Shown here one piece after another: positions 23,252 through 33,410 of a stretch of DNA of 64,000 nt. The translations under genes were made by a program, and so were the position numbers. Under the pieces are notes generated by a model. That model saw only the letters and a program-made list of their open reading frames with translations. It was not told where the DNA came from and searched no databases. Positions within the stretch are counted from its first letter, which is position 1, and each line of letters starts with the position of its first letter. The stretch is from Mariannaea sp. PMI_226 (taxonomy: Eukaryota > Ascomycota > Sordariomycetes > Hypocreales > Nectriaceae): positions 1,054,001 to 1,118,000 of the forward strand of contig JANFOG010000008.1 in assembly GCA_024336345.1 (NCBI GenBank). The letters are read 5' to 3'.

Positions 23252-25603
23252 TTACCAAAATTGGTGTTGGCCGCCCGTGTCTTGTGCAGCAGAAGAATCG
23301 CCCCAAGAAGGTCCCCCGTGTGTTGCTGTCCCCGCGGCGGGAGCGCCCTCAATCCAGGTCCCAGGCATGATGTTACTCTTCGGCGTGTTGCTCCCTTTAT
23401 CCTTGGACTCATTATCCCAGCCACCAGAATTGTTATCATTGTGTGGTTTATCTTCTTGGTTGTTGCCCCAGTCGTTCTCGGTACCTCTTCCTCCAAGGTA
23501 GGTATCTGAGCCCCAGTGGTTGCCAGGCTTTCTCTGTGATTCGTGGCTTCGATGAGAGCCTTGATTTGAACCTTCTTTCCAGCTACCTGCATTGTCTTGT
23601 TGGTCTCGTCCCCAGTTCTGCCACTCGTCTGGTTTGTCGTTCCGATTATCCCAAGTCCTTGGTTGATCTCCACCACCATCATTGTTTGGCCACTCATGAT
23701 TGGACTGAGGATGGTAATCGCTTTTCACTGCCTGGTTTGAGTCTTTGTGTTCTTCGTGGCGGCGGGCGCTTCCATAGCTACTGAACTGTGACCGGGCTTT
23801 GGCTAGGTTGTAGTATGGATTATTTGACCCCTAAACATATTAGAATCCTAACCATACATCCACGAGGTGACAAGTGTCCTTCCTTACCTTGACGTTCTCT
23901 GGTCTAACATGATTACCTCCATCATTGCCCATGTCTTTGCTATAAGGAGGGTTATTGAGAGCGCCCGACATAACATGAGGATTGCTGTCTTGTCTGATTA
24001 TTTGGTTGTCTAACTTAGGTACATGTTGACCTAGAGCATACCCGGGAGGAGGAATTGCAGCATTCCACGCACCAACCGGCATTCCTTCAGTGACTGGGAC
24101 GTGGATATGCCCATATCCTCCAGCAGGAGGCATTTGGCGGTCTCTGAATCCATAGAGGCAGGGATTTTGAGTAGGGTGAGGCGTTCCAGCTGGGAGCGGC
24201 TTGGATTCGGCGGGCTGGCTAGGGTATAAGGCATGACCGTGATGGTGGCCGTAGGCCGGTCCATAGTAGACTCGAACCACATTGTGTGATGGATCGTAGT
24301 ACGCATTCGGAGGCGGATCATGTGGTGTCTCTACGACTCGCTCGGTCTGAACCACCTCCGCGCGAACTGGCTGAATAAAATTTGGACGACGAATATTCGG
24401 TGCAGGCCAGCCCTCTGGCTGAGCCTTCTTTTTATTCTTCGCTTCATTCTGCTTTGACTTTTGTCTTCCGGATTGACTCTTCTTTTCCTTCTTGGAACGA
24501 CTCTTCTTCGAAACTACTTCGGCAGCTTCCTCAGACTCATCGTCCGCGTCATTGCCTCTGGAATCGTTCTGTTTCTGCTGCTGATGCTTTTTTATTTCCT
24601 TCTGGCTCTTCTTTTCCTCATTCTTTTTGCTCTTGGTGGGCTTCTCTTTATTGGTGCTATTTTTCTGATTGGCCTTCTTGTCTTTGGGCTTTGAAGGAAT
24701 GGTCTTTGGAGGAGTATCGAGCTCAGATTCGTCGGTTTCGGCAGCTGTCTCTGACTCCTCGCTCTTCTTCCCGCCTCTCTTTTCACTGTTGTTCTTATTC
24801 TTCACCTTTACAGGTTGAGTTTTATTCCTTCCAGACTTGTCAGATTCCGATTCAGATGTGTCTAATTCAGATTCAGAGACGTCAGTTTCAGGCTCCGAAA
24901 CTTTGGCCTTCTTGGGGCCGTTCTTCTTGGTCTGCTTTTTGCCTTTGGTGGCTGATGTGTCAGTTTCAGAGTCCGGCGTCTCAAAACTTGTGTCGCTGTC
25001 TCTCTGGGCAGTTTTCAAGCACTGTTTGCTCATCGCTCTTCGTCCCCAGATACAGCCCGCGCACTTACAAGTTGGGTGGGGTACATCTGAACCATCTCCA
25101 CTGTCAGTGTCAGTGTCGGTACTGATGCTGCTGGGCATCCTTTTCTTTCTAAACTGCTTTCTGGTTCTCATTGCCTTGGTGGAATCATCCGTGACCTCTT
25201 GTTCCGAATCACTGACGTTACCAGTCTGGGCTGATTCAAGAGTTGCGTCTGTTTCAGAGCCAGAAGTGTCCTCAACCTCCGATATAGTAACGTGAGTCTT
25301 CTTCAAGGCTGATTTTATTGGTGCAGACTTGACATCTTTCTCGAAGCGAACCTTCTTGACTACAGCTTCGGAAGAGCAGTCAGAGACGGGTGATGATGCG
25401 TTGCTCCCAGTTCGGGGGTATGTGATGCTAACAGTGTCCGTCTCAGACTCGTCGTCTGTGGTGACTTCGAACTTGACCACATCTCTGCGTTTAGGCTTGG
25501 GCTGAGGCTTTGGAACCGACCCTAGTACTGACGGAATGGTGGTGCTAACTGCCCATTCACAGAAAAGCGAAGGTCCGGAGGTCTTTTTGGGCTTAGGAGG
25601 CAT
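23252..25603 (-). CDS. Unrecognised nuclear-type protein with WG/GW tryptophan-rich tail
   Basis: About 764 residues from two exons, 23888-25603 and 23252-23830, separated by a 57-base GTAAGG...TAG intron in phase 0. I chose the ATG at 25603 (MPPKPKK); the frame stays open upstream, so an earlier start or a leader intron is possible. Exon 1 alternates acidic Ser/Thr/Glu/Asp blocks with SETD-like cores and long Lys-rich blocks. One Cys cluster is present (CKCAGC, then a Cys 12 residues later, about 210-230). It continues into a Pro/His/Tyr-rich region. Exon 2 (residues 573-764) is Gly/Asn/Asp-rich with 11 Trp, five of them in WG or GW pairs (645, 678, 693, 709-710, 748). The composition suggests a disordered nuclear protein; the tail resembles Argonaute-hook sequences. 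No enzyme domain is visible and I do not recognise the family. Confidence 0.75.
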
Positions 25604-26533
25604 TCTGTTGAAGGAGAACAATGTCAGCTGGGCAAGATGATTCCAACACACTTTCCGGAGAATATATTGTGATTGGAAAGACTTTGCAGGAAAACAGATC
25701 AAATACCTCCACTAAAATGTAAGAGGTCGCAACTCAGTGTGCTGCTTGTTTACAAAGCACTTGAGATAGAGATGGTCGATATGCGAGCAGCAGGTTGTCT
25801 TGCAGATCGAATTAGAGCAGGAACAGAATCGAAGTTTTAGGTAAAGTGAACGGCAAAATTGAATGATTGTTCATCAAAAAAGGAAAGTAGAAAGAATCCC
25901 TTTTTTAATTCTTGAATAGATGAAAAGGAAAAAAGGTGCGCATGAATAAAGCGTGTGAGAGAGAACGACCATCATGAGCCTGAGGCACAACAAACGAAGA
26001 TTGGGAAAGCAGGTCTCGAGGCTTGAAGAAAGTGTAGCCGGTTCTTTTACCGTTGTTTCCTATCTAGTTTTTTTTGAGAAGCGGTCCTTCTTTTTTCTCA
26101 TTTCCTTTTCTCTCTTCAAACCACCTTGATAAAATATTTGTCTTCGATAGAAATCACAACAATCTATTGACCACGCTTTCAGCGCGCAAAAACGATTGCT
26201 ATTGTTTATTCACAATAGCACTCTTACTCACTCATCCCTGCTCGTTCACTCTCTCACATGGATGTGGGGTAACTATAGGTGGGCACACGGAGTACTGTGT
26301 GCAAAAACTGGAGGGCCCTGCATTTTTGGTGGGCTCTCTCCAACTGGCGCTGTGACCTTAGGCGAGGATCTCGGATGTTATGCATACCGATTAGTACTTA
26401 TGCGCGGCATATCAGATCATTATCTTGCTTGGTACTCACTTCAAACCTGCAAAGTCAGCTACCTCGGTAGTTTTCTTCACCTTTTCACAACCGGATTTCA
26501 GCGTTAATTTCAGACAACGCCCGAAAAGCCATC
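25604..26533. other. Divergent promoter region, WG/GW-tail gene and dephospho-CoA kinase
   Basis: 930 bases between two genes transcribed away from each other. The frame of the minus-strand gene remains open to 25702 without another clear start. C/T-rich stretches near 26080-26120 and 26190-26260 may belong to the kinase promoter. One ACGGAGTA motif lies at 26287-26294. Confidence 0.6.
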
Positions 26534-27349
26534 ATGCTTCTCATCGGCTTGACGGGGTCAATCGCGACTGGCAAGTCGACAGTGTCGTCATTGCTCGCCT
26601 CACCTCCTCAAAACCTCCCCATCGTTGATGCCGACGTCATCGCTCGCCAAGTCGTCGAGCCCGGCACCAAGGGTTACAATGCTATTGTCAAATATTTTGG
26701 GCCCACGACGCCCGACCTTCTGGTTGAGGAATCGGAGGCCATGCCAAAGGACGGGCCTACCGGTAAAGGCAGGCCGCTGAACCGACCAGCTCTGGGCCGC
26801 CGCGTCTTCGGCGATAGTGAAGAGCGCAAGAAGGATCGCCAGGTGCTTAATGGAATTGTGCACCCGGCTGTGCGGTGGGAAATGTTCAAAATGGTCCTTG
26901 GATGCTATCTACGGGGCCACTGGGCAGTGGTGCTCGATATCCCTCTACTCTTTGAGAGCGGGCTGGACAGATTCTGCGGCGTGACTGTAGTGGTAGGCGT
27001 GAGGGACCCCGCAACCCAAATGGAGAGACTCCGAGCTCGCGATCCGCACCTGAGCGCCGAGGATGCTGAGAATCGAGTCAAGAGCCAGACTGATGTCAGG
27101 GTCAAAGCACAAAGGGCCGAGGAACGCGGGGATGGCCACGGTATGGTAGTCTGGAACGATGGGACGAAGGAGGAGCTCAGCAAGCAGTTAGATGATGCCA
27201 TGGCGCAAATAAGAAGAGGGCATCCGGAATGGTGGTCATGGGTCATGCTGGGATGCCCGCCGTTGGCGGTGGCAGTCGCCGCATGGCGGTACTATCAAAA
27301 TATCCAGATCAACAAGAGATGGGAGAATCAGACCAAGGCAAAGCTGTGA
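26534..27349 (+). CDS. CAB5: Dephospho-CoA kinase
   Basis: A 271-residue single-exon enzyme for the last step of CoA synthesis: ATP-dependent phosphorylation of the ribose 3'-hydroxyl of dephospho-CoA. The P-loop GSIATGKS is at residues 8-15, followed by VDADVIAR with the conserved Asp residues and by the CoA-domain sequences HPAVRWEMF and LDIPLLFESG. The family is usually 200-250 residues. Here a C-terminal extension adds a hydrophobic segment (about residues 235-255) followed by basic residues, consistent with a membrane tether at mitochondria or ER, as reported for the fungal enzyme. The symbol follows the yeast orthologue. The gene lies head-to-head with the WG/GW-tail gene. Confidence 0.93.
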   Translation: MLLIGLTGSIATGKSTVSSLLASPPQNLPIVDADVIARQVVEPGTKGYNAIVKYFGPTTPDLLVEESEAMPKDGPTGKGRPLNRPALGRRVFGDSEERKKDRQVLNGIVHPAVRWEMFKMVLGCYLRGHWAVVLDIPLLFESGLDRFCGVTVVVGVRDPATQMERLRARDPHLSAEDAENRVKSQTDVRVKAQRAEERGDGHGMVVWNDGTKEELSKQLDDAMAQIRRGHPEWWSWVMLGCPPLAVAVAAWRYYQNIQINKRWENQTKAKL

Positions 27350-28424
27350 GCCCTTGTCTGTAGGATGAAATCGGCTAGCCTTCGTTTCAAAGAACCTAAT
27401 TGATTGTGATTCAAAGCATCGTATGGAAACGGCTGTCCGAGAGTGCTTGATGCTGTAATTGCTGTCTGACCAACACAGAACCAAACCAATGATATTGGGC
27501 ATTCAAATATCCGTTCAGTTTGCATTCAGTCGAATATTCGTACGCGTCGAAATTAAAGAGGGCCCAAACTAGTCAGTCAATCCATAACCTGAGCATAATT
27601 TGAGTAGTGTTGCAAACCCACGAGTTGAGAGTCATATATCGTTCTTACACTCGTTGGAGGGCGGCGCTCTGTAAATGAATGAGGATCTGGTTTTGTGACA
27701 GTTATAATCATGACCCTTCATTCAAGTCAGTCTCAATCAAACATCACATTTGATTAAAAAGTTTTAGGATGATTCATCTCATAAACTCGGCAAAACGTTC
27801 TGCAGCTCCCCTGTTACTACGATTTCCCACGCGAATTCCTGAGACCCAAATCCAGTACGGCATATTGTGACTCTAAGCGTAGTGTGCCAAGCAGAAAATA
27901 CTCAGCTTCACACAAAGTCAGAATGCCAAAAGACCCTCTCCAGTTCAATTTTGCCATTCCTAACATCTCTCATCTCCTCTTTGACTTTCTTTACGGAGCA
28001 AACCAGCGTCCCCAGTGTGCCCCCGAATCTAAGCTCAACCATTGAGCACATCGTCGAAATAGTGTGCATCTTTGTTTAATATTGCGTTAGCACTGACCTC
28101 CAAATATGCCAGGTTTTCTAGCACATACCCATGGAACTGAGGAAGGATTAGAATCGAGATGGTCTTGAGAAAACAAAACCACATAAAAAGGAAATTCGCA
28201 GGGAAATCGAGCTATATTTTGTCACCACCTCGCAGATTACAAGGATCAGTCCGAAAACTTACTCGTGCGAGGTGAAAACATTGGACCGAAGCCATAGCCA
28301 TTGCCATTTCTAGAACTTCTTCTCGATAGATGTGTTGGCTGGATGAAGCAGGAATGGTCAGTGTCTAGAATCCGGATTGAAACCACAGACACTCAGAGAG
28401 AACTCACTTGCCAGTCGACTACGT
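27350..28424. other. Convergent intergenic region, dephospho-CoA kinase and polyQ gene
   Basis: 1.1 kb containing two 3' ends. The longest ATG frame is about 70 codons with no motif. I see no RNA gene or repeat. Confidence 0.65.
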
Positions 28425-29913
28425 TTAAGCCAATTTGACGGCATAGAACCAACCTTCGTCGGTAACGTACCAACGGATATCTCCCAAGTGATCAAGAGTA
28501 TGTCGGTCGCGCTGGGTCCAATTCCCGTCAACTTCACGCAACCAATACCACCGGCCTGGGTCGTCATCCGCGGGCTTGAACTCCTGAGGCTCATAGAGAC
28601 GGTTCTTGTGGGCGAACATGATCTGACGAAGCTGTTCCTCGCCCGCGGTGCGACCCACGCCGGCGACCTCAGGGACATTAAGGCCATTATTACCTGCAAC
28701 GACGGGGATCCCTCCTGGGATGGCAGCACCACTAGCCAGGCCGACCGCCGGGAGAGTCGCTATCTGCTGAGCCTGTGGAATGAATGTTGGCTGGGGGTTC
28801 ATCAAGATAGGCTGCTGACCCATGACGGCCGGTTGCTGGACGTAGTAAGGTTGCTGGGCGACAACAAAGCCACTTTGGGCTGGCTGGGGCTGGATGAAGC
28901 CGGCAGCTGGCTGCTACAGAATAGCAGTTAGCAATGAACTTGCATAGGACATGCGATGTGATGTAGAAAATAAAAGAAAATAATCGCTTGGGGCAATGGG
29001 CAGTCTCGGTTGTTTGCAAAAAGTAGACATAATAACAAGTTTTACTTGCATAGTAGGAGTAGTGGTTAAAATAAAATGTCTTTGGGAGGATGACTGTTGT
29101 GCAAGCTGCAGATACATAAGGGAAAGGGGTAGAAACATATTGAAGAGAGGGGAGGGCACAGACTTGAACGCCAGGGAACTGGGTGCCAGCGACGAGGCCG
29201 TGGTCAAAGCGAGGCACGTAGACGTGAGGAATAGGACCAAACGTCGTGTCAGGGACAGGAGGCTGGAAGTGAACACCCTGAGAAGGGGGCGCAGCATTCT
29301 GGTAGTCACCCATGATCTGAGGTTGAGGTTGAAGTTGAGTCTGTGCAGGTTGGTGCTGAAGACCGATGTAGGTGACGGACGAAGGAGGCTGCTGCGCGGG
29401 TGGGAATACAATGGGGTTGGTTGCTGGGGCACAGGATAAAAGTTGTTGCTGCTGCTGCTGCTGCTGCTGCAAGGAGGGGAGAAATTGAAATTGCTGTTGT
29501 TGATTCGGGATTGCAGTTGTGTTGCTATAGGTGAGAGTGCCTGGCAGCTGATGGCCGAGGCTGAGAGAGGGATTGGCAGCTGTATGCCACTGCAGATGAG
29601 CGTTGGGAGCGATTCCAACGTGAGGGAAGCTCGCAGGTGCGGTAGAAGCAGGCTCCCGGTCAAGTTCCTTGCTGCTGTTGACACTTGCGTCCTTGTTCAC
29701 GCTGTTGAGGCTGCTGAGGCTGCTGAGGCCACCTCGAGGGGAGTTGGCAGTGGTGAATTGCGTAGCAGCAGGTCCGGTGCTCATGCAGGAAGGGGAGGAT
29801 GGAACTGCCCCCTCAGGATCAAAGCGCACTTGACGTGGTTCAGGTGTTTTCAGTCGACGGGGGAGCTTGGGAGACTTGCTGTCGCTCATGCCTGCCTTGG
29901 GAGGAGGTGCCAT
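28425..29913 (-). CDS. Polyglutamine protein with C-terminal Trp-rich module
   Basis: About 412 residues from exons 29164-29913 and 28425-28913, joined over a 250-base intron (donor GTCTGT, acceptor TAG), phase 0. The N-terminal two thirds is Ser/Pro/Gln-rich and disordered, with a Q9 run encoded by a CAG/CAA tract and many Gln-Pro pairs. The C-terminal 100 residues look folded: a helix-like stretch (TAGEEQLRQIMFAHKNRLYE) followed by two related Trp motifs, RWYWLREVDGNW and RWYVTDEGWFYAV. I have the impression that this C-terminus is widespread in Pezizomycotina, but its function is unknown to me. The donor is weak, so another splice form is possible; the Trp module is read in one frame in either case. 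The polyQ character suggests an RNA- or assembly-related protein, which is inference. Confidence 0.75.
29442..29470 (-). repeat. CAG/CAA trinucleotide repeat encoding polyglutamine
   Basis: About nine consecutive Gln codons (reverse complement of GTT/GCT units) in the first exon of the 412-residue protein. Likely length-variable. Confidence 0.9.
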
Positions 29914-30991
29914 CGTGGCCAGTCAAGACTTTTGCTCGCAGGTATGTGTAGAGTGCTGAGGTAGGGAAAAGCAGAAGCTAGTTGTTGGTGGTGATTCAAG
30001 GAGGCAATTCCTCGTCTAGCGTCTCTGGATACAATGAAGAGATGCCAGGAATGCGGTGATGGGGGTGAATATAATGTCGACAGTAAGATTGGCTGGACTG
30101 GGTTGGTATTGGGCGTCCTGGTAGCGCTTGGTCGAGAAGCTCAAGCTCCCAAAGGCCAGTATTTCAAGTCTGCTTCAGCAGCAGTTCCTCCCCGTAAAGC
30201 AAATGCCTGGGGAATGTGTGTCGGGGGGAGCAAGCATTTGCTGTTTTTCAACGGGCAAAGAAGCAATGTCAACAGTCTTTGCCAGGTTGGCCACTACCAT
30301 CCACTCGCAGCACAGCAAGAATCCTCCCCTCCTCAGGGTTTTCAAAGCAAACACCCAGGAGCCGCACAGCAGAATAGCAATAGCACATAAGTGGTTTCAA
30401 ACTTCGAGAGCACACAGCTCAAAGTTCGAACGAACATGCAAACAAGAAATCAAAGCAAACAGACATAGTAAATAGTTCTCTTACCACTCTCTGCAAAGCC
30501 CACTCTCGTCCATCGTGCACCCAAATCGATTGCTCGGGCATCCGATCCAAAGGATCTTCGTACTTGACCCACGTCCAAGGAAAGCAAGGAAGGCACATTC
30601 TTGGTGTTATCTTGGAATCTTTCCGATATAAGATACCTGGAGGATGCTGGTGTGGTCTAAATGTGTGCACTTGTTGTTGCAAGAGGAACTTTGAGGCTCA
30701 TACTCCGACGTGCCAAATACCCCAAAGTGAATGGCCAGTAGCCAGACCCTGGGAGTAATAATTCCATGAATCAATTGTAATTCTTCTTTGGATTTAGGCC
30801 TTTCACAACAAATCCCTGTACAATGACTACTAGATCCCACACTGTGAAATCTGAGGAACGTCAACCAACTCACAACTGTCAACCAAAAACCCCTTGCCAC
30901 AGGAGTCCATACATAAGGTACATAACCTGCCCACAATGCATTCAACCTTGTACAAGTAACACTCATCGTCGCCCTATTTGATTCACAGCCC
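29914..30991. other. Intergenic region, polyQ gene and 465-residue gene
   Basis: 1.1 kb between two minus-strand genes. The right part contains the candidate orphan exon described separately (30485-30598). A 118-codon + strand frame at 30034-30390 lies in the probable promoter and leader of the polyQ gene and shows no motif. Confidence 0.55.
30485..30598 (-). CDS. Candidate orphan exon or very small gene
   Basis: An ATG-led stretch of 38 codons ends exactly at a good donor, GTAAGA. The peptide begins MCLPCFPWTWVKYEDP and continues with DRMPEQSIWVHDGREWALQR, which looks more like folded protein than random translation (several Trp, balanced charge). The frame is also open upstream to 30682. 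No downstream exon could be assigned with confidence before the polyQ gene at 29913. It could be a first exon of a small gene, an upstream exon of the polyQ transcript, or chance. Confidence 0.3.
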
Positions 30992-32461
30992 TCATTCAAA
31001 CCCAATTTCACAATCACCAGTCCTCCTGCGCGCATACTCAAGCCGATATGTCGGCCCTTCCAAGAACGCCAGCATGTCTGCAAGTTGCTGTCCGTTCTCC
31101 TTTTCCTCCGCCGTCTGCCCTTCCAGCAAGTCATCTACCACTCGAAGTTGATCTGTCGTTAGTTGTGGTTCTCCATCTTCCGATAACAGATGATCCTTGA
31201 GTTCTTCCAAGCCTGGCCAGAGTCGCCGTAAGTGAATCGTCCAAAGCTGTATACGGCCATTAGAAAAGAAAGCTAAACCAGAATGTTGCCCTGCTCTGTC
31301 CAATGCAACTCAACTTACTCGAGCAAAAACTGCGTGCTTGCCTCCATTAATCCCCCCCTTGAGCAGCTGGAGCCCCTCATCATCATTGAGCATTGTCCAG
31401 CCATCTACGGGCTTTGGTCTCCCAGGTCCCTTTCCCGCGGGAAGGGTATACTTGTCCCTGACCTGGAGTTTAAAGTGCCAGAACCAGCCTTCACTACAAG
31501 GATTGTGGCTCGGCTTTTCTAGCTCTTTTTTGATAAGAGCAGCTTTTTTCCGTCCCAGGTCAGTCCCATACTCCATGGTAATATCTAGTTTTTGCCGAGC
31601 TACGCTCAGCGTCCTTTGACCGACTGGGGAATTGATTGGTGACCACGCTTCCAATCGGGCACGAATCCCTTCGATATTGGCGTCGCCTGGTATTACACGG
31701 CGGTGTGCAAATAGTTTCCCGCAAGATGATAACTCGACAACGTTGACCCCGTAATATCCAGGAAGAAGTGCCGTGCCGTCAAGTAGTCGTTTCTTCGAGA
31801 TCATTGTAATCATCTGAAGGACCGTGAATTCCGACTCCGATTTCATCTCTTCCCAGCTTCTGGAAGGCTTGTCTGCATCACTATCTGCATCCCATTCGCC
31901 ACACCACACAGATTTAGCCTCCTTCTCTACGAACAGGCTGACCCTGTTGTCGAAATCCGTGCCCTGCTGAGACTCGCGGGCCCGGTCGATGGCCGCTTTC
32001 CTATCTAGAAAGTCCTCCCTGACTTTCTCACCGAGACGATCAGGAAAGGGGGACGAGAAGCTGGTAGGCACATACCACATGAGATCGAAACCATCAAACA
32101 TGCTGAAGCCCTCCTGTGAGTTGCCCTGGCCGAAGCTGGGGCTCCATAGATTGTTACCGCCAACCTGCCCATGTCGGTAAATCGGTCTGGCTCGCAATAA
32201 TAGTTGGTCTATTCGCCACGAAATCACTTCTTCTGTGAATTTTTTGGGGTCTCGCAGTTCTTTCTTTATCTGTCGTGCTCTGCCTCGTCTAGTTTGCGTG
32301 AGATCGTGAGCTGTTGAGGAGAAAGCACTAGCAGCAGTGGGATCGATTTGGTGAACGCCGTGTTTAGATACCGTGGGTTGCGGTACAGGAGGTTCTATCG
32401 CAGTTTCGTCTGGTGACTGCTGCACTCCCAAATTGGCTGCTGTATTGGCATCGTCAGCCAT
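30992..32461 (-). CDS. Conserved-looking hypothetical protein, 465 residues
   Basis: Two exons, 31319-32461 and 30992-31246, with a 72-base GTAAGT...CAG intron. The acceptor at 31247 is the one that keeps phase 0 and gives a continuous HAVFAR-LWTIHLRRLWPGLEEL junction; a nearer acceptor would truncate the protein. Composition is that of a folded soluble protein: mixed charge, a Trp-rich middle (VWCGEWD, GWFWHFKLQVRDKYTL) and an Arg/Lys-rich segment near residues 55-75. There is no signal peptide, membrane segment or motif I can name. The start codon is overlapped by the stop of a 193-codon open frame running through the leader (see findings). Confidence 0.7.
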
Positions 32462-33410
32462 GGTGCAATATCGACAAAGTTCGCAAGCAGAATATTAGGG
32501 AAGGGGAGAGGAAGTAGAAGGAAGCCAAGAGACGAGCGACCCAGAAGAGCAATGGGATGAATGGGGATAATGAAGCATGAGTTAAAGATGTAATACGCGG
32601 GCGAGTATCACGATGTTTCAGCAGCAGAAACAGAATTTCTGAACTTTTATCCAACACCAAAAACAACAGAAGACAGTAACTAGTCAAGTTACGAGTCAGT
32701 CGGAAGGGAAGCAGCCAGCCGCCAGATTGACGCCATTTGGAGTTGAAGCGGCTGGCAGCTGGCAGCTGGCAGCCAGTAGTCAAAGCAACAGCAAGCAATA
32801 CTCCATTAGTATCTCGAGGGAGTCTGTGAGCAAGTAGCTCCATCCCATCAGGGGTTCCAATATCAAAATGAATTATGATCGCTGATGAATAGGGGTTGGT
32901 TCCATACCGATAAAATATGGACGAACCGTCCAAGAAGAGCAGATACCATACATATCGTTTGAGAGCTTGAGAGTCACTGTCACTCAATAAAGAACCATTT
33001 GCAATTGAAAAAAAAGACCATAAAAATTTTGTCATAACAGACCAGACGCCTGCCCCTGCTCTGCGGTCTAATATTCGCTGTCCAACCCCAAAGTATTGTA
33101 CATGTGCCCATGGGAGGAGAGATCGTCCGATACCATGCTACCAAACTCCATCAAACGCTGTACTTTCAGCATATACAAGGGAAATGGCGTCCCATCCACT
33201 CTCTTTCATCTCTCTTCACCAATCTCTGTATTTTTTTTTTCCTTCGGCCGTGTGTGTCCGCGATTAATAAGGCTCGGCTTTGGGATCTTTGCCCGCCGCC
33301 GTCGCCGCCAACCCTTCATAAAGTGTTCATTTGTATTACAGGTTCAATTCGGAAGATGCTTCGGCAGGTTGATCAACTGTGGGTGCGGGAAAGAAAACTC
33401 CGCGGCCAAT
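32462..33410. other. Intergenic region and leader, 465-residue gene and TIM23
   Basis: 950 bases upstream of the 465-residue gene and downstream of TIM23, both minus strand. It carries a 193-codon ATG-led minus-strand frame (32454-33035) rich in Leu, Phe and Ser, with no homology I recognise. A GCTGGCA tandem repeat lies at 32751-32777. Confidence 0.5.
32751..32777. repeat. GCTGGCA tandem repeat (about 3.7 copies)
   Basis: A perfect 7-base repeat unit in tandem, GCTGGCA, in the leader of the 465-residue gene. Short and probably polymorphic. Confidence 0.85.

Noticed and set aside
24382..25125. 247-codon + strand frame opposite the WG/GW-tail gene
   Set aside because: Mirror of the Ser/Lys/Glu-rich repeats on the other strand; Ser/Phe/Leu-rich with no motif.
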